DNA of 64,000 bases from a virus, in IMG/VR virus record IMGVR_UViG_3300035698_035366, positions 186,001-250,000 of that record; one strand, given 5' to 3'. Each line of letters opens with the position of its first letter. Position 1 is the first letter of the stretch. A model generated the notes under the pieces. That model made no database searches. It had not been told where the DNA came from and worked only from the letters and a program-made list of their open reading frames with translations. This document shows, piece by piece, positions 32,886 to 41,325 of this stretch. The position numbers were made by a program, and so were the translations under genes.

Positions 32886-33398
32886 ATGGAAATTGGTTTA
32901 AACATTTTTACATTTTCATTAATGTATGTGTTTTTGATTATATTATTATTAGTTATGTGTATATATAGTCGAGCACCTTTTTGGATCAAAATAATACCAA
33001 TTTCATGTGCAATTTTCTTTTTGGTGGGTTCATATCTCACTATTAACGGTTTATTAGGTAGACCTACAACAAAACAATTACCAAACGAATTCAAGTTTAT
33101 TGAATATGTTGTTGAAGCACCAATTAAGGCTAAAAATGATCCAGGTAGAATTTTCGTATTTTTAAAAGATGGGAATGGTTATAGATTACACGAATTACCA
33201 TATTCTAGACCAATGCATAAAAAGTTAAAAGAACTAAAAAAGAAGAAAAAAGGTAGCCGTGGTCAACCTATTGATATTAAAAGAAAAGATAAACAAACAA
33301 AGAAATTATTGCCACATTTATTCAATACTGATGTATATGAACCAACCAAATGGCGAATTATGAATGATGTTGTAAATCCACCAGCAAAGGATGGTTGA
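32886..33398 (+). CDS. Membrane protein of the ExbB/ExbD-like operon
   Basis: 170 residues. Two N-terminal transmembrane helices (about 8-27, 35-55), then a very basic soluble part (KKLKELKKKKKGSRG). Third gene of the operon, 15 nt after the ExbD-like gene. Function unknown; probably a partner of the channel. Confidence 0.55.
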   Translation: MEIGLNIFTFSLMYVFLIILLLVMCIYSRAPFWIKIIPISCAIFFLVGSYLTINGLLGRPTTKQLPNEFKFIEYVVEAPIKAKNDPGRIFVFLKDGNGYRLHELPYSRPMHKKLKELKKKKKGSRGQPIDIKRKDKQTKKLLPHLFNTDVYEPTKWRIMNDVVNPPAKDG

Positions 33399-33434
33399 AC
33401 TTAATAGTATAAGTTTGGGTGATAGAATTATTAA

Positions 33435-33463
33435 TTGACATGTTATCTATTTTATGCTATAAA
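33435..33463 (+). promoter_or_regulatory. Promoter of clpS
   Basis: TTGACA (33435-33440), 17 bp, TATAAA (33458-33463). Confidence 0.85.
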
Positions 33464-33500
33464 TACACTGAATGCAAATGACATACCAGGAGTTGTTCTT

Positions 33501-33815
33501 ATGAGTGACGTAGAAGTAGTTGCCGATGTAGACATTATGACAAAGGTAAAGACTAAATCAAAACCGCCATCAATGTACAAGGTAATTTTCCATAATGACG
33601 ATTTTACCCCAATGGATTTTGTGATTAAAGTATTGATGACTATCTTTAGTAAGGATTTAGAAGAAGCTAATGCATTAATGCTCCGAATCCATGTGAAGGG
33701 AAAAGGCATCGCCGGCGTGTATAGTAAAGAAATTGCCGAAACAATGAAGAAAGAAACAATTGATGCCGCCCGCCTAAATGGCTATCCATTGAGAGTAACC
33801 ACTGAAGAAGATTAA
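33501..33815 (+). CDS. clpS: ClpS adaptor
   Basis: 104 residues from ATG 33501 with AGGAG upstream. The core PPSMYKVIFHNDDFTPMDFVI is the ClpS N-degron pocket region; HVKGKGIAGVYSKEIAETM and the final PLRVTTEE complete the fold. ClpS normally delivers N-degron substrates to ClpA, which is not seen here; it may act with host ClpA and phage ClpP, or redirect host Clp. Confidence 0.93.
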   Translation: MSDVEVVADVDIMTKVKTKSKPPSMYKVIFHNDDFTPMDFVIKVLMTIFSKDLEEANALMLRIHVKGKGIAGVYSKEIAETMKKETIDAARLNGYPLRVTTEED

Positions 33816-33880
33816 GAACGAATTATATTGATTATATAGCGCCTCTTTTACTATAATTATAAGGTAAAGGAGGCGTAATC

Positions 33881-34153
33881 ATGACTACTGTAATACATAT
33901 TAATCGGAATGTCATTCAGCATAATAGCAAATACAATACAAATTTACCAATTTGTCGGGTGCAAATTGGAAATAAAGCCCGATATTGCCAGGAAGTTGAC
34001 ATACAAGGACCAAGCCGTATGGTATATCAACCCGATAAACCATTGAAATGTGGCGCTAAACTTTGGATAGAAACGAATTCACCGGTCGGGCTTATTGGTG
34101 AAATCTCATGGACCCGAATTAGTAAAGAAATGACAAAAAATAAATTGGGATAA
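33881..34153 (+). CDS. Conserved phage protein, unknown
   Basis: 90 residues, AAAGGAGG before the ATG. Pattern IHINRNVIQHN, YCQEVDIQGPSRMVYQPDKPLKCGAKLWIET matches a common small phage family with the core H-x-x-G-P-S-x-x-V-Y-x-P. No known function. Confidence 0.65.
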   Translation: MTTVIHINRNVIQHNSKYNTNLPICRVQIGNKARYCQEVDIQGPSRMVYQPDKPLKCGAKLWIETNSPVGLIGEISWTRISKEMTKNKLG

Positions 34154-34155
34154 TA

Positions 34156-34494
34156 ATGAAAATCTTTGAACATTCAAACACAGATAGAGAATATCCTCAT
34201 AATTTTGAATATGTTTTTACGATCTATGCAACCAATGACGAAGACCTGGAAAATGCCATAGAAACTATGCAGGACCCATTTGGCTATTGGTTGCAGGATA
34301 ACACTGAAGATAATTATATTTTCCTACGGCACGCTTCTAAAATTGTTGGGGGAGGATATGGTGGCAACTCAGAACAATCATATATTTTATGCAGAGATGA
34401 CCCATCTGATCTATCGCATGAAAATGTTTTTGATCATTTAGAAATAAGAATGTCAAAGCGAGATGCAGTAAAATTTAAATTGTGGTGGTGTTAA
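34156..34494 (+). CDS. FKL-tail family protein
   Basis: 112 residues. The C-terminal end is VFDHLEIRMSKRDAVKFKLWWC, a clear tail. The next gene's ATG overlaps its stop (TAATG). First of six consecutive members. Confidence 0.6.
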   Translation: MKIFEHSNTDREYPHNFEYVFTIYATNDEDLENAIETMQDPFGYWLQDNTEDNYIFLRHASKIVGGGYGGNSEQSYILCRDDPSDLSHENVFDHLEIRMSKRDAVKFKLWWC

Positions 34495-34715
34495 TGGAAA
34501 TAATTGAATTACCAATCAACGACCGTACAGCGGGGATGTCATTTAATCAAGATGGAGAAGAGAAATACTTCTTTACAACTGATGTCGAAAAATATGATGA
34601 AATGATAGAATGGCTATTTGAATATACTGCGCACCGATTTACATTTTTAGGAACAAATAGAATTTATTTCGAAGACAAGAAGGATGCTGCAATTTTTAAG
34701 ATTGCTTGGCTATGA
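34494..34715 (+). CDS. FKL-tail family protein
   Basis: 73 residues from ATG 34494. EMIEWLFEYTAHRFTFLGTNRIYFEDKKDAAIFKIAWL shows the whole module in its cleanest form: E-W helix, aromatic strand, tail. Confidence 0.6.
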   Translation: MEIIELPINDRTAGMSFNQDGEEKYFFTTDVEKYDEMIEWLFEYTAHRFTFLGTNRIYFEDKKDAAIFKIAWL

Positions 34716-34900
34716 CCATACTATTTGATGGATGTTATTTTATAGTGAATGCGGGGGTATCAGATTACCGATCTGATTGGTGTTCTGATAATATTGGAAT
34801 GTTCGATTGGAAAGTTGGGTCTAACCCAGTTGATGGTTGTTCATGTTATTTTTTTAAAAACGACGAAGATGCAATTTTATTTAAGTTATCATGTTTATAA
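34712..34900 (+). CDS. FKL-tail family protein
   Basis: 62 residues from ATG 34712 (ATGA overlap). It ends SCYFFKNDEDAILFKLSCL. Cys-rich centre (DWCSDN, GCSC). Confidence 0.55.
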   Translation: MTILFDGCYFIVNAGVSDYRSDWCSDNIGMFDWKVGSNPVDGCSCYFFKNDEDAILFKLSCL

Positions 34901-35223
34901 TAATCCTTTTTGTTTTTGTTGTAGATTCATTAATCGGTAATTATATGATTGAGATTGGCTTACATTCTGAATCATTGGTTGTATCATTGATTATTGCAAC
35001 TATCCTAAGAGGTTGTTCCAATATATCAAATATATATGTAAACATGTTAAAGTTGTTTTTTAAGCACATAAATATTAAAGGTAACAGTAAAGAACACCAA
35101 AACTGGTGCCGAGATAATTTATCAATTTGTTGGTTTAAAATTGAAAACACATTTTATTTTTTAAGAAAACAGGACGCTGTACTATTCAAATTGGCACACA
35201 ATATTAATGAAGATTACACTTAA
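34891..35223 (+). CDS. Membrane protein with FKL-type tail
   Basis: 110 residues overlapping the previous gene by 10 nt. Hydrophobic N-terminus (FIIILFVFVVDSLIG) and a second helix about 25-40, then NWCRDNLSICWFKIENTFYFLRKQDAVLFKLAHN. Membrane plus tail architecture as at 8180 and 9129. Confidence 0.55.
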   Translation: MFIIILFVFVVDSLIGNYMIEIGLHSESLVVSLIIATILRGCSNISNIYVNMLKLFFKHINIKGNSKEHQNWCRDNLSICWFKIENTFYFLRKQDAVLFKLAHNINEDYT

Positions 35224-35488
35224 ACAGTTATTGTCGCCTGATATATCAAGTGATTTCGTTGAAGCAATTGAAAGCGGTGAAGCATTTGATCTAGAAGGAA
35301 ATACGGCTTATATCATTAAGGGTGGATCAGAACTAAAAAATGAAATAGATGAGTGGTGTACTAATACATTAGAATATGAATGGGCTAGTATTGGCCCAGT
35401 ATCATATTCTATAACCGAAAAGAAAATATGCGGATGGACGTTTTTTAATGATAATGACGCACTTTTATTTAGATTGACGTGGGTATAA
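35207..35488 (+). CDS. FKL-tail family protein
   Basis: 93 residues overlapping the previous gene by 17 nt. IDEWCTNTLEYEWASIG, then KICGWTFFNDNDALLFRLTWV. Confidence 0.6.
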   Translation: MKITLKQLLSPDISSDFVEAIESGEAFDLEGNTAYIIKGGSELKNEIDEWCTNTLEYEWASIGPVSYSITEKKICGWTFFNDNDALLFRLTWV

Positions 35489-35489
35489 T

Positions 35490-35750
35490 ATGGCGATAGA
35501 TGAAAATTTGAAAGTAGATAATTGGTTTTCGTATTCCTTGTTCCTTGATTCATTTGTCCAAAAGGAATCAAATGGTATATATTTTCTTTCTCCTGAAATT
35601 ATGGAATGGTTATGTGAAACCGTTGAATATCCAATCGAAACTGAAGGCTTCGATGAAGAGGGGTTTTCTCTTGGGTTTGGATTGTATTTTGAAAAAAATG
35701 AAGATGCAACCCTATTTCGATTGACGTGGTGTAATGATAAAGATAAGTAA
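35490..35750 (+). CDS. FKL-tail family protein
   Basis: 86 residues. IMEWLCETVEYPIETEG, then FGLYFEKNEDATLFRLTWCNDKDK. The next gene starts 17 nt before its stop. Confidence 0.6.
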   Translation: MAIDENLKVDNWFSYSLFLDSFVQKESNGIYFLSPEIMEWLCETVEYPIETEGFDEEGFSLGFGLYFEKNEDATLFRLTWCNDKDK

Positions 35751-36465
35751 AGAGCTTGAAGAATTATTAGTTCGAGACGATATATCTAATCAAATCTTCC
35801 ATGAACGATATATTTCCGTCAATCAATTGATAATCAATGGTGGGACACCGAATTCGGTGAGGATAGCTTATGCATTCGATGGATCATATGTGGGAACATT
35901 CAATGAGCACCTTATTATTGGTATAATTGATAAATTTCAAATTACTCCACAGCGTGCATTCCCTGAAGCAACCATATCTAAATTAGGCTGGAGTGATTTG
36001 ACAAATAAATGGTATGCATGGAATCGGGCTACATATAATAGCTTTACAATAGGTAGCCAAATTACAAAAAAAGATTTAGGATATATTCCAGATAATAAAG
36101 ATGAGTTTTTAATAGCCACGAAACGTTTTTGGGAGGATGCATGGGAGACTCCTAGAAGAAAGAAGGATGTCATTGCTATACATGATACAGAATTTGAAAA
36201 TGTATATGAAGACGAAGTCGAAGTTATGGATGAGAAAACTGGCTTAATGAAAATACACAGTGAAATTAAAAAAGGTGGGAAACTCCTTCATGGTGTCCGT
36301 GTTTCTTGGACCTATACACATGATGTTCCTAATGAAACATTAAGAGGTCAACCTGGAGGAAACTTTACCCCATATCCGAAGAATTGGGGAAGGGGAGAAT
36401 GGACCGCATTAACTATGGATGACGCTAAACAAATGGCTATGGATTTTGTAAGAAGTTTAAGTTAG
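35734..36465 (+). CDS. Conserved phage protein, unknown
   Basis: 243 residues. KWYAWNRATYNSFTIGSQI and WTYTHDVPNETLRGQPGGNFTPYP..WGRGEWTALTMDDAKQMA match a family of uncharacterised phage proteins with Trp-rich W-x-Y-x-V-P and F-T-P-Y-P signatures. Stop is TAG, close to the promoter of the structured RNA. Confidence 0.6.
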   Translation: MIKISKELEELLVRDDISNQIFHERYISVNQLIINGGTPNSVRIAYAFDGSYVGTFNEHLIIGIIDKFQITPQRAFPEATISKLGWSDLTNKWYAWNRATYNSFTIGSQITKKDLGYIPDNKDEFLIATKRFWEDAWETPRRKKDVIAIHDTEFENVYEDEVEVMDEKTGLMKIHSEIKKGGKLLHGVRVSWTYTHDVPNETLRGQPGGNFTPYPKNWGRGEWTALTMDDAKQMAMDFVRSLS

Positions 36466-36471
36466 ACTTTA

Positions 36472-36500
36472 TTGACAAACCATATAAAAATGTTTATAAT
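36472..36500 (+). promoter_or_regulatory. Perfect consensus promoter of structured RNA
   Basis: TTGACA (36472-36477), 17 bp, TATAAT (36495-36500). Confidence 0.9.
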
Positions 36501-36506
36501 CTAAAA

Positions 36507-36818
36507 GTTAAGTTAAATTGAGTTGTGGATTGTAGCGTGATAGTGTCAGAAAATCTATTGCTGGCGTCGAATACGGGAGTATAAACCCAAGTCTAGAGGA
36601 GTGTTATAAGAGTAAGTAACCCCACACAGGATGGTCAGGCGGGCGGAGGTGAGATTAGGAAATTGCTTCCCATTTAGAGGTAAGCGGTGAAAGCCCGCAA
36701 GCTGAAACCCGATAGCGGAACCGTAATACTATGCGTAAGTCCCAATGGTGGTTGTACTCTAGGCAAGTAGGTACTATGCGGGAGTGGAGACCCGCACAAT
36801 CTACAACTCAAATTTAAA
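36507..36818 (+). ncRNA. Structured non-coding RNA of unknown class
   Basis: About 310 nt with a consensus promoter and no ORF. The ends form a closing helix of about 18 bp (36515-36533 with 36796-36815, one bulge and one G-U). A 3' hairpin GCGGG/CCCGC lies at 36778-36795. TACTATGCG occurs twice (36726 and 36772). GC content is well above the flanks. It lacks the conserved cores of RNase P RNA, SRP RNA or tmRNA that I could test by eye. Possibly a new phage ncRNA class. Confidence 0.7.
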
Positions 36819-36843
36819 TAAATAATAAGGAATAATAAGCAAA

Positions 36844-37107
36844 GTGGATCATCCAAATTTTTATCAAAACAGCTACACTGGATCACATATTGAAATCGTT
36901 ATGCAATTGTGTGATGAATTTGCATATGTAGTTGAAGTTAGGGGATCAGTATCAACCGCATATTTTAAGGAGAATGTAAAAAATCGTTTTTGTTTTGTTA
37001 CAAAGGAGCCTGGTATTTTATCCTTATTTTTTGATAATGGAATGGAAGCATTAAAAGCTGATAAATATTTTAATCCAGAAAAATACGAGGAAAATAAAAA
37101 TGAATAA
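36844..37107 (+). CDS. Unknown protein
   Basis: 87 residues from GTG 36844 with AAGGAA upstream. Mixed alpha/beta with SLFFDNGMEALKADKYF near the end; acidic tail. It overlaps the next gene by 8 nt. Not recognised. Confidence 0.45.
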   Translation: MDHPNFYQNSYTGSHIEIVMQLCDEFAYVVEVRGSVSTAYFKENVKNRFCFVTKEPGILSLFFDNGMEALKADKYFNPEKYEENKNE

Positions 37108-37363
37108 TATACCAACTGATCTATCCAATATCGATGATTATCCAAAGTATGATCCAAAACTTGGAGAACTGGACGAAACTATTGGAAAGGTTCTTGGTTA
37201 CGATATCATGGAAGAAGATATACTTGGTATGGCTCTTCGTAGTGGTTTTTCAGAAATGCGAATCATAGATGAAAATACAGTAGTTACCATGGACTATTCC
37301 GATAATAGAATTAATATACATATCGATAAACATAATGAAATCAACTCAGTCGGCATTGGGTAA
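37100..37363 (+). CDS. Unknown acidic protein
   Basis: 87 residues. Acidic N-terminus (DLSNIDDYPKYDPKLGELDE), then GMALRSGFSEMRIIDENTVVTMDY and RINIHIDKHNEINS, a strand-rich C-terminus. No motif known to me. It precedes clpP by 27 nt. Confidence 0.5.
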   Translation: MNNIPTDLSNIDDYPKYDPKLGELDETIGKVLGYDIMEEDILGMALRSGFSEMRIIDENTVVTMDYSDNRINIHIDKHNEINSVGIG

Positions 37364-37390
37364 TGAAAAATAAGAAAGGAATAATAAATT

Positions 37391-37957
37391 ATGTCAAAAG
37401 CAACTGTGGCGGAAAGTTATACATTACCTGAGTTATCTCAGCATGGGGTCCATTTTCTGAATGAAGGAATAACTGACAAATCTTGCGGTCAAGCAATAAA
37501 TTATATTCTGCGTGCCAACATGGATCCAAGTTGTCCGTGGAAACATATCCAGTTAATTATTAATTCTGGGGGCGGATATGTTGATTCTGGTTTTGCTTTG
37601 ATTGATGTTATGGAAACAAGTAAAATACCAGTTAGAACTCTTGGGCTTGGTACCATTGCTTCAATGGGGTTATTAATTTGCATGGCAGGTGATAAAGGCA
37701 ACAGAGCAGTAACGCCAAAAACAATGATAATGAGCCACCAATTTGCCGGTGGTGCATTCGGTAAACAACACGAACTTGTTTCATCAGCGATACATCATGA
37801 TTGGGTAGGTGATACAATTTTAAAACATTATAAAAAGCATACTGGGTTAACTGAAAAAGTAATCAAAGAAAAATTGCTTCCTGAATCTGATACATGGTTG
37901 ACCGCAACCCAGGCAAAAAAATATAAATTAATAGACAGAATTGCCAATTCATATTAA
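37391..37957 (+). CDS. clpP: ClpP protease
   Basis: 188 residues. Catalytic triad visible: Ser91 in GTIASMGLLI, His116 in MIMSHQFAGG, Asp167 in LLPESDTWLTATQAKKYKLID. IINSGGGYVDSGFALIDVM is the usual ClpP core. No propeptide is evident. Partner ATPase is ClpX at 26486. The order of triad residues and length are normal for ClpP. Confidence 0.95.
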   Translation: MSKATVAESYTLPELSQHGVHFLNEGITDKSCGQAINYILRANMDPSCPWKHIQLIINSGGGYVDSGFALIDVMETSKIPVRTLGLGTIASMGLLICMAGDKGNRAVTPKTMIMSHQFAGGAFGKQHELVSSAIHHDWVGDTILKHYKKHTGLTEKVIKEKLLPESDTWLTATQAKKYKLIDRIANSY

Positions 37958-37981
37958 CTATTTTAATATCAAATTCTACTA

Positions 37982-38017
37982 AACCTCCGGTAATAAATAA
38001 AATATCGGAGGTTTTTT
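37982..38017 (+). terminator. Terminator whose 3' arm carries the next gene's ribosome site
   Basis: AACCTCCG (37982-37989) pairs with CGGAGGTT (38006-38013), followed by TTTT. The same GGAGG is the Shine-Dalgarno of the ATG at 38018, so the hairpin could both end clpP transcription and mask translation. Confidence 0.65.
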
Positions 38018-38290
38018 ATGATTAATTTTAATAAATTCAATTTAAAAGAAATGAAGAAACGAGTAATAATACCATTATTCTTTCTTTATACGGCAATCTC
38101 CGTCTTGATTTATATTATCGTTGAAATTGCTACTTTTTGTTATCGTATTGTGCATGAAGATTACCAGCCAACATTGGTTGCTATAACCATTTGGTTATCA
38201 TGTTTTATAATTTTAGGATATCTTATAAGATATATTTATAAGTCTATTCGACACAAAGCATGGAATGCCGACAATACCAATAATAATTAG
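38018..38290 (+). CDS. Small membrane protein
   Basis: 90 residues. Two transmembrane helices (about 17-40 and 50-70), basic flanks, Asn-rich end. Its ribosome site lies in the upstream hairpin. Confidence 0.55.
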   Translation: MINFNKFNLKEMKKRVIIPLFFLYTAISVLIYIIVEIATFCYRIVHEDYQPTLVAITIWLSCFIILGYLIRYIYKSIRHKAWNADNTNNN

Positions 38291-38343
38291 GTAACCAGAT
38301 TTGCTAAATACTTTATATTATATTGAGAAAATGGGAGATTATC

Positions 38344-38824
38344 TTGGCTAGTACATATAAAAATATTGACAAACCTGGCAAAAGGGGGTGAAGGTTATTA
38401 TAAAGTTAACACTACACTAGACGATGCTCCAACTACGCGAGCAAGTGTTATTGATAAGAATAAATTAACACAGGGAAATCTGCATTTTCGTGGCCTTGAG
38501 GCAGGACCAGGTGTACGAATCGATGTTGTTGATGTAGATAATGATAGATTTATCACTGATGATAAGAAAATTGTTATCACGGCAACTGGTTCTGGGGGTG
38601 GATCAGGTGATCTATTAGTTGTTGATATACCAATCACCTCGAGCGGTCAAACAGTTTTTTCTTTACCAGCCCCAACATTAAGTGTTCATATTATTACAGT
38701 TAACGGTATTGAAGCCACCGATTTTCTATTAACATTAGCACCACCTACGTTATTTGTTAATGATACAACACTCGGATATATTCTAGAGCCGGATGATCAA
38801 CTGTTGGTATTTTACAAAGTATGA
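38344..38824 (+). pseudogene. Putative tail-appendage protein, frame broken at an A4G5 tract
   Basis: A TTG start at 38344 (GGGAG upstream) reads ASTYKNIDKPGKRG then stops at TGA 38389. The main frame (about 150 residues) begins beyond this with GGEGYYKVNTTLDDAPTTRASVIDKNKL, has LTQGNLHFRGLEAGPGVRI and a beta-rich C-terminal part ending DQLLVFYKV. One base fewer in AAAAGGGGG would join them. Virion-appendage type by composition and position before fibre genes. Alternative: the main frame starts at the TTG at 38366. Confidence 0.5.
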
Positions 38825-38882
38825 TAAATAGTCAGATGTATATGATTAACGAAGAGTTAACTAAAATAAGGAAACTGTCCTA

Positions 38883-41248
38883 ATGGCACAAATTCGGTCC
38901 AAACAAATAAAACTAAATGCAAGAGGCGATCTAATTGTTGGAAATCCACTTGCCAATGGTAGTGTTCTTGCAATTGGCGCAGCAAACACAGTATTGAAAT
39001 CTGATGGAACAGATCCATCTTGGTCTACAATTGGTGCATCTAGCCTTTCACTTACCGAAGGAAATATGTTTGTTGGTGGGCCCGGCGACATTGCTATTGA
39101 AGCTGGCGCCGTTTCTGAAGGTCAGGTTATGGTTTCAGGACCAGGACCAAACTTTAATTTTGCTGTTGGTAACTTATCCGCCGCCTTTTTAACATTTACA
39201 CCGAACCCACCGAATAACATTGCCGCCACAACTGTTCAAAATGCTATTGTTGAGGTCGCCGCCGAAAGAGCATATCTACATATTGATTCAGTAGACCCAT
39301 TACCAACCAATGATTCCGTTGATACTGCTACGCTTGGTGAATTTTTTAAGATCGGTGATCGGTGGATTAACACAATTACCGATAACGTTTTCACTCTAGT
39401 TGACTCATCGGCAAGTACCGCCGTTTGGGTAAGAGACGCAGGTGTTGCTTCAGCCTTCGTTTATAAAGGTGATTTGGATGCAGGTAATGCCGGCGACACA
39501 CTTCCGGTTGGCCCACAAGCCGGTGATTGGTATAGAATTTCTGCAACCGACGGAACTCAAAACTTCAACGCTGCATGGGACGCTTCAGGTGAACCAAATG
39601 GCGCTACCTTTGAGATTGGAGATGCGGTTGTATTTGGTGATGATGGTAATTGGCATAAAATTGATAACACTGATCCATCAGTGCAAGCAGGTAATGGTAT
39701 TACAGTATCGGCTGGATCAAACTATACAGTATCAGTTGATGCAGATGAAGTAACAATTACCGCAACGGGCGGAACTGGCACTGAACTTTCTGTATTTGGT
39801 GGCGATGCTAATCAAGTATTGCTTGGCGTAAATGCAACAAGCGATGCTGTATGGGGATTCTTAAGCGACTTGCGTGATAGTACAGGTGCATTAATTGTAG
39901 ACGGTGTTGAGGTTGCCTCCGCTGTCAACAATATAGCAATTTCAAACTCTGCAACTGGTATTGCTCCTTCAATTACTGCTACGGGAACCGACGCCGACAT
40001 CGATTTAATAATTGATCCTAAGGGTACTGGTAATTTACAATTAGATGGTATTCAATGGCCAAATAATGGTATTCCGCCACATCTATTCTTGTTGCCAATA
40101 CAGCAAATGAACTAGAGCCAGCGACGCCAATTGATACTGCTGGTGATCAGGTATTATTCTTTAATGATACAACAAATAATGTTGAATGGACCCTTGCATC
40201 CACAATTGGTGGTAATGCTTGGTCTACAATCTCAACTGATAGTGGAACAGCCACGGCAGATACAACATCGGATTCATTAACATTAACTGGTGGCATTGGT
40301 ATTGGTACCAGTGCAACAGACGATCCCGAAACTGTAACAATTAGTTTTAATAACAGCGGAATGGTAAGTACAGCCGTTGTTGGTGCTGACACGATTCCAT
40401 TCTTTGATGCATCGAACGCAGATGAGCCAGAGTTCCGCTCTTGGACAAATATTATTTCTGATCTAACAATTTTAACAGATTCTACGTTCTCAAATGGTAT
40501 CCTAGTTAAGACTGGCGCAGGAATATATGCTGCTAGAACAATTGTTGCATCGGCAGTTAATAACGAGCTTGGAATTGCCGTAACAAACGGTAATGGTATT
40601 GCTGGTAATCCAACAATTGGTGTTGATATCGTTGGACAGACACTTGAAACAACAATTGATGGACCAAATGATTTTGTTCTATTATATGACGCCTCGGCTG
40701 ATAAAAACGTTAAGGTAAGAGCTTCAGATTTGGCTTCTGTTGGTGGTGCAGTTACAACCGCATTCGTAACAATGACCGATGGTTCTAACAATGCTGTTGC
40801 AGATAGCGCAACTGATACATTTACATTTACAGGTGGCGAAGGTGTTGATTTTGTTATATCTGATATTGCCAATAATGCAACAGTAACAGGTAATTTAGAT
40901 GTTAATGGGTTAACGATTGAAAACACTCTTGATGAAACAAATGACTTTATCGTGTTCTTTGATGCTTCTGCCGGTGTACACAGAAAAACCGCAATAACTA
41001 ATGTTGCGGGTGCTGGTGGTACGGTTGGGCAAGATGAAACAACCGCAACGGGAGGAGCCAACGAAGCATTTGCTGCTTTCTTCACTAACACTCCATTAAA
41101 TGATGATGCAATTAATGTATTCTTTAATGGTATTAAATTGCGGACAAGTGGCTGGTCAAGAACAGGTACAACATTGACCTTAATTGACGTTGTTAATGGT
41201 TATTCTACTGAATCTGGAGATATTATTGCTGCCGATTACGAGTTCTAA
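38883..41248 (+). pseudogene. Tail-fibre protein, apparent single frameshift
   Basis: Frame 1 (38883-40115, 410 residues) starts MAQIRSKQIKLNARGDLIVGN and is Gly/Ala/Asn-rich with fibre-type repeats. It ends in an out-of-character LFLLPIQQMN. A second frame already open before this continues the style: SILVANTANELEPATPIDTAGD, then the 295-residue run ending at 41248. They switch near 40060-40080. A repaired protein would have about 785 residues. It shares TTSDSLTLTGG-type repeats with the giant gene downstream. Assembly error, decay or recoding are all possible. Confidence 0.65.
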
Positions 41249-41325
41249 TAACTAAAATAAAAAACTTCTCAACCAACAAAAAAATTATAATAACTAAGTT
41301 GATTGGGTTAATGTAGGAGTTAAAA

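Noticed and set aside
36507-36818. RNase P RNA
   Set aside because: GGGCGGAGG and AGGAAA segments recall RNase P region I, but the paired 3' region with ACAGAA and the P4 helix is absent.
40147-41091. Minus-strand ORF of 314 codons
   Set aside because: Antisense shadow of the fibre gene with Val/Ser/Pro-biased composition; same for the minus ORFs at 42265-46911 and 26992-27633.
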